From CAVWSM01 sp963798505 (GTDB taxonomy: Bacteria; Actinomycetota; Actinomycetes; Jiangellales; Jiangellaceae): DNA of 64,000 bases. The stretch is from contig CAWCTX010000018.1 of NCBI GenBank assembly GCA_963798505.1, positions 1 through 64,000 on the forward strand, given 5' to 3'. The translations under genes were made by a program, and so were the position numbers. The notes beneath the pieces were generated by a model that worked only from the letters and a program-made list of their open reading frames with translations, had not been told where the DNA came from and ran no database searches. Position 1 is the first letter of the stretch; every line of letters begins with the position of its first letter. Below are positions 1-10,034 of the stretch, piece after piece.

Positions 1-211
1 GCAGTACGGCGCCGTTCACCAGTTGGCCGCCAGAGGCCTGAAGCAGATCAGGCAGCATCGCAGCGGACAGTGGCGGATTGCCGTCGCGTCCCGCCGTGGA
101 CGTGTGCGCCACGACCGCGAGCACGGCAAACCCCAGTGATACAGCGAGCGGGATCCAGGCGCTGCGGGTGCTGCGCAGCTTGAGCAGCTCGGCGCGAATG
201 AGCGGTTTCAT
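1..211 (-). CDS. ABC exporter permease, N-terminal part (partial)
   Basis: This is the first 70 codons of a membrane protein that continues beyond the left edge of the window. It starts MKPLIRAELLKLRSTRSAW, a charged cytoplasmic segment followed by a hydrophobic helix (about residues 17-35), which is the usual N-terminus of ABC-2 type permeases. Its ATG overlaps the TGA of the ATPase gene upstream (ATGA at 208-211), so the two are probably translationally coupled. With that ATPase it should form a drug or peptide exporter controlled by the two-component system further upstream. The substrate is unknown. Confidence 0.7.
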   Translation of the reverse strand, partial: MKPLIRAELLKLRSTRSAWIPLAVSLGFAVLAVVAHTSTAGRDGNPPLSAAMLPDLLQASGGQLVNGAVL

Positions 212-930
212 GACGCGTTCCTTTGCGGGGTTGCGGTGGCTTCCAGAAAGAAGCCCTCTAGGGCGGAGGCATCCCTACGGCCGAGCAGCTCGGCCATGGA
301 GCCGGCGGCGACGAGGCGGCCTCGATTGATGACGACCAGTTCGTCCACGGTCTGGGCAACCTCTGCGAGCAGGTGGCTGGACACGAACACCGTGCGGCCC
401 TCGTCTGCCATCCGACGCAGCATCCCGCGTAGCCAGTGCACGCCCTCCGGGTCGAGTCCGGTGGCGGCTCGTCCAGGATGAGCGCCTCCGGCTCCCCAAG
501 TAGGGCAGCTGCCAGGGCCAGCCGTTGGCGCATCCCCAGCGAATAGCCGCCGACCCTGCGCCGTGCGGCCTCGCCGAGCCCGACCAGGTCGAGCATCTCG
601 TCGACCCGGCCATCGGGGATCCGCGCCGGAGCGCCGACGATTCGCAGCGCCGCGCGGCCCGAACGCCCTGGGTGGAACACGTTCGGGTCCATCAGCGCCC
701 GACGTGGCGGAGCGGGTGGTGGAGGTCGGCGTACGGCCGCCCGTTGATGGTCGCGGTCCCGGACGTCTGTCGGGCGAGACCGAGCAGGATCCGCATGGTC
801 GTGGTCTTGCCGGCCCCGTTCGGACCGAGGAAGCCGGTGATGCGGCCGGCTCTAGCCGGAAGGTGAGGTCGTCGACGGCGCTGACCGCGCCGTACCGCTT
901 GGTCAGATGCTCGACTGCGATGGTGGTCAC
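208..930 (-). pseudogene. ABC transporter ATP-binding protein, frameshifted
   Basis: This is the ATPase of an ABC-2 exporter. The reading changes frame three times, near 845, 692 and 465. The pieces join into a normal order: VEHLTKRYG at the start, Walker A GPNGAGKTTT, signature YSLGMRQRLALAAALL, Walker B ALILDEP, then a GLDPEG D-loop-like segment and SSHLLAEV with the switch histidine. About 240 residues result, normal for the family. GTG at 930 is chosen because AGGAG lies 5 nt upstream. It follows the response regulator gene and overlaps the permease gene. Three single-base shifts in an otherwise conserved gene suggest sequence error, though real decay is possible. Confidence 0.75.
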
Positions 931-1065
931 GGTTGCTCCTTGAGGTGTGGTGACCGGGACACAACCGACGCTAGAAAGCAACGCGGCCAGCGGCGTCCGC
1001 CGCGCGGCCGCACCTCGGCGTACAACTTCCGGACGGGACGTACGCCGCGAGATGTACGGCGCGGC

Positions 1066-1729
1066 TCAACGGCCCGGCGTGATCAACCCCGACTCGTAGG
1101 CGGCGATGACCAACTGAGCACGGTCGCGCAGCCCGAGCTTGGTCAGGATCCGGCTCACGTGTGTCTTGGCGGTCGCCGGACTCATCACCAGGCGACCGGC
1201 AATCTCGGCGTTCGACATACCCTGTGCCACCAGCAGTAGCACCTCTTGCTCCCTCGAGGTGAGCTCGTCCACCAGCCGTCCCTGCGGGTACCAGGGCTCG
1301 GCCGGGAGACGAACTCGTCGACGAGGTGCCGCATCGCTGCCGGGGCGAGAAGCGCCTGCCCGTCAGCGATGAGACGAATCGCCGCGACCAGCTCCTCCGG
1401 TGTCACGTCCTTGAGCAGGAACCCGCTGGCACCCGCACGCAGCGCGGCGAAGACGTACTCGTCGACATCGAAGGTCGTGAGCACCAGCACCCGGACGCGA
1501 GCGGTTACCGGGTCGCTGGTGATGCGACGGGTGGCCTCGATGCCGTCGAGCACCGGCATGCGCACATCCATCAGCAGCACGTCGGGATGCCCTTGGCGCG
1601 CAAGCGCGACGGCCTGCTCCCCGGTCGTGCCTCGCCAACGAACTCCAGATCGTCCACCAGGCCGAGCTGGACCCGGAACCCATCCCGGACCAGCGACTGG
1701 TCATCGGCAATCCCCACCCGAATGGTCAC
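1066..1729 (-). pseudogene. NarL/LuxR-type response regulator, frameshifted
   Basis: The protein has an N-terminal receiver domain (VTIRVGIADDQSLVRDGF; phospho-acceptor Asp in LLMDVRMP) and a C-terminal LuxR helix-turn-helix (LTSREQEVLLLVAQG to SRILTKLGLRDRAQLV). Frame shifts occur near 1630 and 1285; between them the reading frame is clean. About 220 residues is the family norm. The GTG start at 1729 overlaps the TGA of the sensor kinase gene (GTGA). It is the probable regulator of the downstream ABC exporter genes, as in LiaRS- or DesKR-like exporter modules. The inducing signal cannot be told. Confidence 0.78.
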
Positions 1730-2930
1730 GAGCCATCCCCGGCACTGAGAGGGATCCGTGCACGGACAAGCCAGCCCGGATGGTCGGATGTCGGCCCGGC
1801 ACTGATCTCGCCGCCTAGCGCCGCGACCCGTTCGCGCATGCCGAGCAGGCCATGGCCGCCGGCCGCAGGCGGCGGCGCCTCCTGCTGGGCGTGGTCCTCG
1901 ATGGCGACCAGAAGCTCCCCATCCGCGGCGGCGAGCTCGACGGTTACGCGACCGCCCGGGGCATGCTTGACCGCATTGGTCAACGCCTCCTGCACGACCC
2001 GATAGACGCACACAGACACCGCTTCGGGTAAGTCATCGACACCGCGGACGGACAGCTGCACCGGCACGCCTTGTCCGCGTAGCCCGTCGACCAAGCCTGG
2101 GAGATCGCGCACTCCTGGCGCGGGCAGGTATGCTGTTCGTCGCCGGCGCGAAGCACCTTCAACAGCTGCCGCATCTCCTGCAGCGCCGAGCGGCTACTCG
2201 ACTCCACCGCCGACAGGGCCGCCCTGACCTGGCCAAGCTGCCCCGCGTCAAGTGCCAGCCTGGCGGTGCTCGACTGCACAGCGATGCCGCTCAGGCCGTG
2301 ACCCACCAGGTCATGCACCTCACGGGCGATCCGCAGTCGCTCCTCAACCGCGGCGCGCGCTGCCACCGCGGCCGCTTCCCGCTCCAGCGCGGACGCACGG
2401 TCGCGCAGCGCATCCAGCTGATCCCGACGGGACCGGACCGTGATTGCGAGCAGGACGACGATCGCGGTGACCAGCAACGGGACCGGAAGGTCGCCCCCGG
2501 CGGTGCGGTCGGCCACGGCCGCGACGAGCATGACGGCCACCAGCCCGCCGGCACCCAAAGCCAAGGCGAACCTCGCTCGCCGCACGGGCTGCGTGTAGAC
2601 CCCTGCGGCGTACAGGGCAAGCCATGCGGCGTACGGGGGAACCCCCGGCACCACCGCAACATTGACCGCGTACGCCGCCACACAGACGCCCAACACCGTC
2701 GTTGGCCGGGTACGCCGCCACAACAACGACAACCCCTGCACCGTCGCCGACGCCGCGGCGAGCAGACCACCAAACACGCCGGTCAGCACATCCGGAGGAC
2801 CCGCCGCCGATCCCGCCCGAAGCCCGCTCAGCTGCAGCAGGCCACCCACCAACGCCGACACGACGTCGGCACGACGCCACCGGCCCAGGCGAGCAGACAG
2901 GCCAGGCTCCGCGGAGCCGGCAGTGGTCAC
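1726..2930 (-). pseudogene. HisKA_3 sensor histidine kinase, frameshifted
   Basis: The first roughly 180 residues hold several hydrophobic helices. The dimerisation/phospho-acceptor segment follows (EERLRIAREVHDLVGHGLSG, with His in EVHDLVGH), then after one frame shift near 2115 the ATPase part (VVQEALTNAVKHA, GHGLLGMRERVAALGG). The full length is about 400 residues, as in DesK/NarX-like kinases of actinobacteria. It is first in a four-gene minus-strand unit: kinase, regulator, ATPase, permease. It would sense an envelope signal and phosphorylate the regulator encoded next to it. Only one frame shift is needed to break it. Confidence 0.78.
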
Positions 2931-3054
2931 GACCTCACCGTAGAACGCCCGACCCGGCTCGACCTAGAACGACCCTTTGAATCGCGACGTGTGCGTCTCC
3001 GTAAACAAGGGACGCATGCCCGGCCGCGATGCGCGCGACATAGCAGGCCGGCCA

Positions 3055-3083
3055 GAGCCCGCGGCCGACGCGGCCGCGGGCTC
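3055..3083. terminator. Strong G+C hairpin
   Basis: A perfect 12-bp stem GAGCCCGCGGCC/GGCCGCGGGCTC surrounds a 5-nt loop. It lies just beyond the likely end of the minus-strand secreted-protein gene and before the sensor kinase gene. There is no long T tract, as is common in actinobacterial terminators. Confidence 0.7.
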
Positions 3084-3087
3084 TTGC

Positions 3088-3598
3088 TCACTGGGTCATT
3101 CGCAGGTGAGTTGAACCGGTCGACGACAATGTCGCCGTTGCCGTTGCGCGTTACCTTGCCGGACATCGCCAGGCGGAGGCTTGACCCGTCGCTGCCCACC
3201 AGGTCGCCTCGCAGCCGGAACTGCGAGATCCGCTCCTGGTCGTCGTGGAAGCTGAGCTCCATCAGGACTCCGGTGAGCTTCTCGCGGTAGGTGCAGGAGT
3301 GGGCCGGGAGAGAAGCATCGTCGGGGACGTACTCGACGAAAACTGGCGATGACGCCGTTGAGGTGGACTTCGCCCCCGTCGGCCGCCTGTTGATCGTGAC
3401 GAGCTTGATCTCGCCGGAGCGCACCTCGTGGAAGGTGCGGGCCCAGGGGACGCAGGGTATGCGTCGCCGGGCGAACTACTTGTACGCGTCGTAGTTCTCG
3501 ACGTAGACGTCGTGCGTCGCGGGTGCCGCAGCCGCCGGGACACCGACGGCATTGGGCAGTACGGCGATCGCCACCGCTGCCAACAGACTGCGCTTCAT
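3088..3598 (-). pseudogene. Secreted hypothetical protein with in-frame amber and frameshift
   Basis: ATG at 3598 opens a clear signal peptide (MKRSLLAAVAIAVLPNAVG, then an AAAA cleavage region). Codon 41 is TAG (3476-3478), but the same frame then continues with ordinary protein sequence such as TFHEVRSGEIKLVTINRRP and CTYREKLTGVLMELSFHDDQ to about 3110. As given, the frame would read through the hairpin at 3055-3083, so a further one-base shift near 3105 probably restores a stop just before it. The protein is exported and has a Cys residue in the middle; no family is recognised. The amber may be a base error or real inactivation. Confidence 0.5.
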
Positions 3599-3627
3599 GA
3601 TGTGGTTCTCCACCCAGATTCAGGTGT

Positions 3628-3966
3628 TCAGCCGAGCACGCAGATCACGGCGCCGGCGACAAACGCCACCGAGCCGAGGACGATGGCGGTCCCGGCGGGT
3701 CGACCTGCCACAGCCACTGCGATGGAGAGGTGTTCGAGGTGAACCGGTCGACGACAACAAGCTCGGCGAGCAACAGCGCCAGCGGACCCCGACCGGTGAT
3801 CCGGGCCCGCCATGCCGCCGCGGGGGAAGAGCACGAAGCGGAGCAGGAACGTGACGATCCACGCGAAGCAGAGGGGGCTGAGGTCGAGCAGCTGCTCAGC
3901 GACGCCTACATGGGCGGCGATGGCCAGGTCCGATTGGACAAGGCCTGCATCAATCAACTCCGCCAT
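3628..3966 (-). pseudogene. Hypothetical membrane protein, probably frameshifted
   Basis: The reading frame from about 3966 begins MAELIDAGLVQSDLAIAAHV and gives one hydrophobic helix (FAWIVTFLLRFVLF). Near 3790 a neighbouring frame reads GPLALLLAELVVVDRF, more membrane-like than the open frame. Near 3720 the first frame again gives a good helix (AGTAIVLGSVAFVAGAVICVLG) before the stop. A three-helix membrane protein of about 110 residues with two compensating shifts is the simplest reading. No family is recognised and coding status is uncertain. Confidence 0.3.
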
Positions 3967-4182
3967 GCCGCCGACAACGTGGCTCGGGCTGTCGGACAAG
4001 ATCGTGCGTAATCACGAATCGAACATCTTCGCCAGCTCGGCGTGCCCGACCGGGCACAGGCCATCCCCATGGCCAGCCTCGGCTGACGGTGGTCGATGAA
4101 CGCAATGTCCGCCCGTGTTCGCCCGCTTGGCACATGATCTTGTTCGTTCGATCTTACAGCGATGTATTTCCGCAGGTCAGAG

Positions 4183-4255
4183 AGCCGACGAGGGGAATCG
4201 AACCCCGAACCTCCCGATTACAAGTCGGGTGCGCTGCCAATTGCGCCACGCCGGC
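4183..4255 (-). tRNA. tRNA-Thr (anticodon TGT)
   Basis: The minus strand folds into a 73-nt cloverleaf with no encoded CCA. The acceptor stem is GCCGGCG/CGTCGGC (one G-T pair), the D stem GCGC/GCGC, the anticodon stem CCCGA/TCGGG with loop CTTGTAA, and the T loop TTCGATT. The anticodon at positions 34-36 is TGT, which reads ACA (threonine). The last T-stem pair is a C-T mismatch, which may be natural or an error. It stands alone, with no neighbouring tRNA genes. Confidence 0.9.
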
Positions 4256-4580
4256 GGAACTGCGGCATGGTATCCCGCGTGGCCAGCTCGGCCGACATCC
4301 GCGCCGCCTTGATCAAATCCTGCGGCCCGCCGAAACGAGAGCCACGCAAGGGGCCGCACACCGACTTCGCGCCCTATCTCCGCGATTTGCGTTGCCCCGC
4401 TGCCCGAAAACACGGAGTTAGGGCGCGAAGTCAGCGCACAGAGCCGCCGCGGTCGACCAGTCGGCCGAACAAGCCTTCGGGCTCCGCTGATACTTGTCGC
4501 AAATCCGCGCAAGCCGTAGCCTCTTCTGCGGCCTACACACCGAGGGCGCGTACGGTCGAATCAGAAGGGTGGTGCACCCG
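4256..4580. promoter_or_regulatory. Intergenic region with a sigma-A-like promoter
   Basis: This 325-base gap between the tRNA gene and the DUF6343 gene holds no gene I can support. On the plus strand TTGTCG (4494-4499) and TAGCCT (4517-4522), separated by 17 bases, make a good housekeeping promoter about 55 bases ahead of the DUF6343 start. A possible ribosome-binding site AGAAGGG is at 4563-4569. The tRNA promoter should lie at the left end on the minus strand, but I see no clear match. Confidence 0.45.
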
Positions 4581-4841
4581 ATGCTTGGCCCTCGCGAGAA
4601 CCCCGGCAACGAGCCGGCCAACGCGCGCAGCGCGTACGGCCTGCGGGTCATCCTCTCCGTTCTGTTCGGCATCGCCACCGCCGTCTCATGCATCTGGCTG
4701 CTGGTCGCGGCCGCGGGCAACGACTATCGCAACGAAAGCACCCTGATCACGCTCGCCGTGATCCTCGGCGTGGTGGCCCTGCTCGCGGTCGCCGACTTGT
4801 TCGTCATCTATCGCCGCACCGGCGGCCGCATGCGCAGCTGA
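4581..4841 (+). CDS. Small two-helix membrane protein, DUF6343-like
   Basis: The 86-residue product has an N-terminal soluble stretch (MLGPRENPGNEPANARSAYGL) and two membrane helices (about residues 24-45 and 58-76), ending in a basic tail YRRTGGRMRS. The Asn/Ala-rich lead with ARSA before the first helix resembles the actinobacterial DUF6343 family; this is my recognition, not a search result. ATG at 4581 is preferred, with AGAAGGG about 11 bases upstream; GTG at 4572 is an alternative. Function is unknown. It is transcribed towards the convergent response regulator gene. Confidence 0.65.
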   Translation: MLGPRENPGNEPANARSAYGLRVILSVLFGIATAVSCIWLLVAAAGNDYRNESTLITLAVILGVVALLAVADLFVIYRRTGGRMRS

Positions 4842-4856
4842 CCCGGCGAGCGAGCT

Positions 4857-5522
4857 TCAGCTGGTCCAGCCCGGTCGCACCAGTCCCGACTCGTACGCGA
4901 GCACGACCAGTTGCGCCCGGTCCCGCACTCCAAGCTTGATCATCGCTCGGCTCACGTGCGTCTTCGCCGTTGACGGTGAGACGACAAGCCGCCCCGCGAT
5001 TTCGTCATTGGACAGACCTTCAGCAACAAGCGCCATGACCTCGCGCTCCCGGTCGGTGAGCACGTCCAGCGCCTCGCTCGTGGCTCCGCCACGGGAGCGT
5101 GACGCGAACTCCGCGATGAGCTTGCGCGTTGCGCCCGGCGACAGCAACGCTTCCCCTGACGCGACTGCTCGTACACCACGGAGCAAGTCGACCGGCTCGG
5201 TGTCCTTGACCAGGAACCCACTGGCACCGGAGCGTACGGCCTCGAAGACGTACTCATCGAGCTCGAACGTCGTCAGGATCACCACCTTCACGTCACCCAG
5301 GGAAGGATCGGCCGCGATCTGTCTCGTCGCCTCGAGCCCGTCCATCTGCGGCATGCGAATGTCCATGAGCACGACGTCCGGACGAAGGTCGCGCGCGGCG
5401 GCTACCGCGGCCCGCCCGTCGGCCGCCTCACCCACGACGTCGATGTCGGCCTCGGCGTCGAGGAGCGCGCGGAACCCGCCACGCACCAACGCCTGGTCGT
5501 CAGCGAGCACTACGCGGATCAC
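4857..5522 (-). CDS. NarL/LuxR-type response regulator
   Basis: This complete 221-residue regulator has a receiver domain (MIRVVLADDQALVRGGF; acidic D8/D9, phospho-acceptor D54 in VLMDIRMP) and a LuxR helix-turn-helix at about residues 154-215 (LTDREREVMALVAEGLSNDE). Its start overlaps the stop of the sensor kinase gene by 4 bases (ATGA). The pair is divergent from the MacB/FtsX-type exporter genes starting at 6861, which are the likely targets. It is paralogous to the broken regulator at 1066-1729. Confidence 0.9.
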   Translation of the reverse strand: MIRVVLADDQALVRGGFRALLDAEADIDVVGEAADGRAAVAAARDLRPDVVLMDIRMPQMDGLEATRQIAADPSLGDVKVVILTTFELDEYVFEAVRSGASGFLVKDTEPVDLLRGVRAVASGEALLSPGATRKLIAEFASRSRGGATSEALDVLTDREREVMALVAEGLSNDEIAGRLVVSPSTAKTHVSRAMIKLGVRDRAQLVVLAYESGLVRPGWTS

Positions 5523-6715
5523 TCATGCTCCTCGATCGGCAGGCTGGCGATGACGACGAAGCCGCCGTCGGCCCGTGGTCCGGCTCGCAGCGTGCCGCCG
5601 AGTGCGGCTGCCCGCTCGCGCATCCCGGCAATGCCGTGGCCGGAGCCTGGCTCGGCGGGCGGGGGTGCGACGCGCGGGCGTTCGTTCCCCACGCGGATCG
5701 TCAGCTCGTCGTCGCCGTAGTCGACAGACACCGTCGCAGAAACCGCGCCGGCGTGGCGATGCACGTTGGTCAGCGCCTCCTGCGCGATGCGAAATGCGGC
5801 TAGGTCCACGGCGCCGGGCAACGGGCGCTCCGCCCCTGACGTCGTCATCGTCACGTCGACGCCCACGGCCGCCATCCGCTCGGTCAGCTCAGGCAGCACC
5901 GATAGTCCCGACGTCGGTGTGCGCGGCGCCTCCTCGTCGACGGCGCGCAGCGCTCCGAGCACCGAACGCATTTCGGTGAGCGTCTCCTTGCTCGCGGCCT
6001 TGATCGCGGTCAGCGCGTCACGCACCTGCTCGGGATTGTCGTCCATGAGATGCAGGGCCACCCCGGCCTGCACGTTGATGAGCGAGATGTTGTGCGCCAG
6101 CACGTCATGCAGCTCGCGAGCAATGCGCAGCCGTTCCTCGGTGGCCAGCCGGGCCAGCTCCGACTCCCGGGCGCGCGCAACCTCGCGTTGCCGCTCCCAA
6201 CGCGTACGGGCGAACGCGCCCGCGACGGTCAGGAACACGACCCAAGCGGCGCCTGCCAGCGCCTCGCCCCACGTCGGCGCCGGGCCCCGATCGAACACCC
6301 AGTCGACCCAGTTGATGCACGCCCAGCCGATGACGCCCAGTACGACGGCAGCTCGCAGGTGGCCACTCGCGACGGCGGTGAAATAGGCCACCGCCAGGCT
6401 GAGGAACACCGGCCCGTACGGATAGTCGAGCGCGAGGTAGGTCACTGTCACACCGAGCACGCCCGCGAGCACCGGCACCGGGTGTCGCCACCGAACGGTC
6501 AGCGCGGCCGGGCCGAGCAGGAGCAGCACGATCGCGATCCAGTCGACCGCCCGCTTGTCGGGCTGGTTGTCCTGCGCGAAGTGCGTGCCGATGACCTGCA
6601 CGAACGCGATCGGCACGGCGATCAGGCCGGACCAAGGACCGCGCAACCACGGCCCGCCCCAGGCAGGCGTGATCATCGTGGCGCGGTCGGTCACAGCCAT
6701 GACGGTACGACGCAC
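5519..6715 (-). CDS. HisKA_3 sensor histidine kinase
   Basis: The 398-residue kinase has four to five hydrophobic helices in the first 180 residues, then the phospho-acceptor segment (ATEERLRIARELHDVLAHNI, His in ELHDVLAH) and a HATPase domain (RIAQEALTNVHRHAG, GHGIAGMRERAAALGG). This is the common actinobacterial NarX/DesK-type layout. An alternative start is the internal Met of MAVTDRATM (about 18 bases later). It forms an operon with the response regulator that follows. The sensed signal is unknown, and the lack of a large extracellular domain suggests membrane or envelope sensing. Confidence 0.88.
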   Translation of the reverse strand: MRRTVMAVTDRATMITPAWGGPWLRGPWSGLIAVPIAFVQVIGTHFAQDNQPDKRAVDWIAIVLLLLGPAALTVRWRHPVPVLAGVLGVTVTYLALDYPYGPVFLSLAVAYFTAVASGHLRAAVVLGVIGWACINWVDWVFDRGPAPTWGEALAGAAWVVFLTVAGAFARTRWERQREVARARESELARLATEERLRIARELHDVLAHNISLINVQAGVALHLMDDNPEQVRDALTAIKAASKETLTEMRSVLGALRAVDEEAPRTPTSGLSVLPELTERMAAVGVDVTMTTSGAERPLPGAVDLAAFRIAQEALTNVHRHAGAVSATVSVDYGDDELTIRVGNERPRVAPPPAEPGSGHGIAGMRERAAALGGTLRAGPRADGGFVVIASLPIEEHE

Positions 6716-6860
6716 GCGGGCGCCGGCGCGTCGGCCGTGCAGCGGTCATCCCGATGCGTCGCCTGCGGTAGCCGAGAAGCCGGCCGTACGCCCGCCGTCG
6801 TACGCCGGATGCCGCTCCCGGAGCGACGACGAATCCGACTCCGGCGGCGACCGTGGAGGC

Positions 6861-7631
6861 ATGAACGAATATCAGGGGCACCGCCGCCCCACCGGAGACC
6901 ACGACCAGGTCCGCCGCGCGCACCGTGGATGCCGTCAAGACGTTTGGCGAACGGCGACACCGCCGTCCACGCACTCGACGGCGTCACGGTCGAGGTTGCG
7001 GCGGCGGAGTTCACGGCGGTCATGGGTCCCTCGGGGTCGGGCAAGTCAACCCTGCTGCACTGCCTCGCAGGGCTCGACTCGCTCACCAGCGGGGAGGTCT
7101 GGCTGGGCGACGTCGAGCTCGGGTCTCTGTCCGACCGACAGCTCACGCTGCTGCGCCGCGAGCGGCTCGGCTTCGTCTTCCAGGCCTACAACCTGCTGCC
7201 GATGCTGACCGCGCAGGAGAACATCACCCTCCCGCTCGACCTCGCCGGCGCGGAGCCGGACGAAGCGTGGCTGCGCCATGTCATCGGCACCGTCGGCCTG
7301 ACGGACCGGCTGCACCACCGCCCCTCGGAGCTGTCCGGCGGGCAACAACAGCGGGTCGCCGTCGCACGTGCGCTCGCCGCCAAGCCCCAAGTCGTGTACG
7401 CCGATGAGCCCACCGGCAACCTCGACTCGCGGTCGGGGGCACAGGTGCTCACGTTCCTGCGCCGCGCCGTCACCGACCTCGGCGCAGACCGTCGTCATGG
7501 TCACGCACGACCCGGTCGCCGCGTCGTACGCCGACAGCGTCCTGTTCCTTGCCGACGGTCAGGTCGTCGACACCATGACGCGTCCGAGCGCCGACCGCGT
7601 GCTCGACCGCATGAAGCGACTTGGGGGCTAG
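6861..7631 (+). pseudogene. MacB-type ABC transporter ATP-binding protein, three single-base insertions
   Basis: The gene reads ATG AAC GAA TAT at 6861. Removing one base from each of three places (GGGG at 6875-6878, AA at 6950-6951, and a G near 7484) gives one clean 255-residue frame. It has VHALDGVTVEVAAAEFTAVM, Walker A GPSGSGKST, signature LSGGQQQRVAVARAL, Walker B VYADEPTGNLDSRSG and the H-loop VVMVTHDP. That is the full MacB/LolD-type ATPase. The ease of repair points to sequence errors. It precedes and is probably co-transcribed with the FtsX-like permease at 7635. Confidence 0.82.
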
Positions 7632-7634
7632 GCC

Positions 7635-10032
7635 ATGGTGCGGCTCACGCTCAAGGCCCTCTGGGCACACAAGCGGCGGCTGGCCGGCACCGCTCTGGCG
7701 GTCGTGCTGGGAGTCGCCTTCCTGTCGGGCACGTTGGTGCTCGGGGACACGATGCGGCGCAGCTTCGAGACGCTGTTCGCCGACGCCAACGCCGGCTCGG
7801 ATGCGGTGGTTCGCAGCACGTCCGAGCTCGCGCGACTCGCGCGACTCCGCCCCCGCCGTCATCGACGAGTCGCTGGTCGACGAGATCGCCGAGCTGGACG
7901 ACGTCGCCGCGGCTGCTCCGTACGTCGAGGGGTTCGGCGCCGTCATCGGCGAGGACGGTTCGCCAATCGGCGGGAACGGACCACCGCAGGTCGCCGGATC
8001 CTGGATCGAGGACGCCGAGCTCAACCCGTACACGATCGTCGAGGGACGCGCGCCCGAGACGGCTCTCGAGGTGGTGCTGAACAAGGCAGCCGCGGACGAT
8101 GCCGGACTCTCCGTCGGCGACAACGCCGTCATCCATGCGCCACAGCCGGTCGACGTGGAGGTCGTGGGCATCGCGAAGTTCGGCGACCAGGACGGCCTCG
8201 GGGCAGCCACCTTTGCGGCCTTCACGTTGGAGGGCGCGCAGGAGCATGTCACCAAGCAGTCGGAACGGGTGTCGACGGTGTACGTGCGCGGCGACGGCAT
8301 CTCGCAGGCCGACCTTGTCGAACGGATCGCCCCCTTGCCGTCGGGCCTCGAGGTCGTCACCGGTGAGCAGGCCAGCGACGAAGAGCTCGACGCGTTGGCC
8401 GGGCAGTTTCTCGATCTGTTCACCGCTGTGCTCACGGGTTTCGCGGCGATCGCCCTCCTCGTGGCGACGTTCAGCATCAACAACGCGTTCTCCATCGTGG
8501 GCGCGCAGCGTGCCCGCGAGTCGGCCCTGCTGCGCACGCTGGGTGCCACCCGGCGGCAGGTCCTGGTCTCCGTGGTCGGCGAGGCCGCCACGCTCGGGGT
8601 GGTGGCGTCCGTTGTCGGTGTGCTCGCCGGCATCGGGCTGACGCAGCTGCTCAAGTTGCTGTTCCGGGTGATGGGCTTCGCCATGCCGGCTGAGGGCACT
8701 GTGCTCCAGCCGTCGTCCCTGCTTGTCTCACTGGGCGTGGGAGTGGTCGTGACGACCGTGGCAGCCGTCCTACCCGCGGTGCGCTCTTCGCGAGTGTCGC
8801 CGCTCGCCGCGCTGCGTGACGGTGCGGTCGAAGGCGTGGGTACGACCCGTTCGCGACACCGTGTCGTGACCACGCTGATTCGCGTGCTCGGCTGGCCGCT
8901 GCGCTGGCGCGGTGTACCGGGGCGGCTGGCGCTACGCAACGCGCTGCGCAACCCTCGCCGCACCGCCGGCACGGCAACCGCACTCCTGGTCGGTGTCGGC
9001 GTGACCAGCCTGTTCGTCGTCGGGATCGCGTCGCTGCGAGACTCGGTCGAGGAGGCCGCGGCCGCCTCGGTCGAAGCCGATCTGATCGTCGCGTCGGGTG
9101 GCTTCGACTCCACGGTGATGAGCCCCGATGTCGCGGGTGCGATTGCCGAGCTGCCTGGGGTCGCGTCGGCCACCGGGCTGGGGCGGGGTTCAGCCGTCGT
9201 CGACGGGTCTGCGTCGACCTTGACGATCGTGGACCCGGCTGTCGCCGGACGGCTGCTCGACCTCGCTGTTAGCGACGGCTCGCTGGCCGCACTCGACGAC
9301 GGTGAGATCGCCGTGTCGGCCTCCCGCGCGGACGATGCCGGTTGGTCCGTCGGCGATGAGGTCAGCGCCGAGTGGCCTGACGGTACGTCGAGCACCCTGC
9401 GGGTCGGCGTGGTCTACGAGCAGGACGAGATCGTGGGGCCGTACGTCATGAGCCGCGGCACGTGGCAGCCTCACGAGCTGCAGGCCGTTGACTACACCGT
9501 CCTTGTCGACCTCGCAGTTGGGCCCTCGCCGGCCGACGCGCAGGCGTCGATCAGCCAGGCGTCAGAGTCGATGGGCGCACCAGCAGCGCTGACCCCGTCG
9601 GAGTTCGCCGAGGACCGTACGGCCTTCGTCGACACGATCCTGACGCTGACCTACGCGATGCTCGCCCTCGGTGTGCTCATCGCTGTGATGGGCGTGGCCA
9701 ACGCGATGTCTCTCGCCGTGCACGAACGGGTACGGGAGCTCGGACTGCTGCGTGCGGTCGGCGCGCTTCGCAGTCAGGTGCGCGGGATGGTCCGCTGGGA
9801 GTCTCTGCTCGTCGCCCTGCTCGGCACGACCATGGGCGCCGCCCTCGGCGTGATTGCCGGATGGCTGCTCGTGCGGTCGGCGGAGTCGTACGGTTTCACG
9901 GCGTTCGCAGTGCCGTTCGAGACGGTCGCGTTCGTAGTCGTCATCGGTGCCCTTGCCGGGGTGCTCGCCGCCACCCGCCCGGCTCGCCGGGCAGCCGGGC
10001 TGGACGTGCTGCAGGCCGTGGCGACGGAGTGA
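7635..10032 (+). pseudogene. FtsX-like ABC permease (MacB-type), one frameshift near 7850
   Basis: The product is about 800 residues. It starts MVRLTLKALWAHKRRLAGTA with a first helix, an extracellular MacB-PCD-like domain, three helices (about residues 260-390), a second half with another extracellular domain, and three C-terminal helices ending in ARPARRAAGLDVLQAVATE. This is the duplicated FtsX layout of large actinobacterial exporters. One frame change occurs close to a 9-bp tandem repeat (GCGCGACTC at 7830-7838 and 7839-7847). It pairs with the ATPase gene 3 bases upstream; the divergent NarL system is the likely controller. The substrate is unknown. Confidence 0.82.
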
Positions 10033-10034
10033 GG

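Noticed and set aside
6050..8080. Large plus-strand reading frame spanning the kinase and ABC ATPase
   Set aside because: Its first 290 codons lie antisense to the intact histidine kinase and have no protein-like pattern; the useful part begins at the ATPase.
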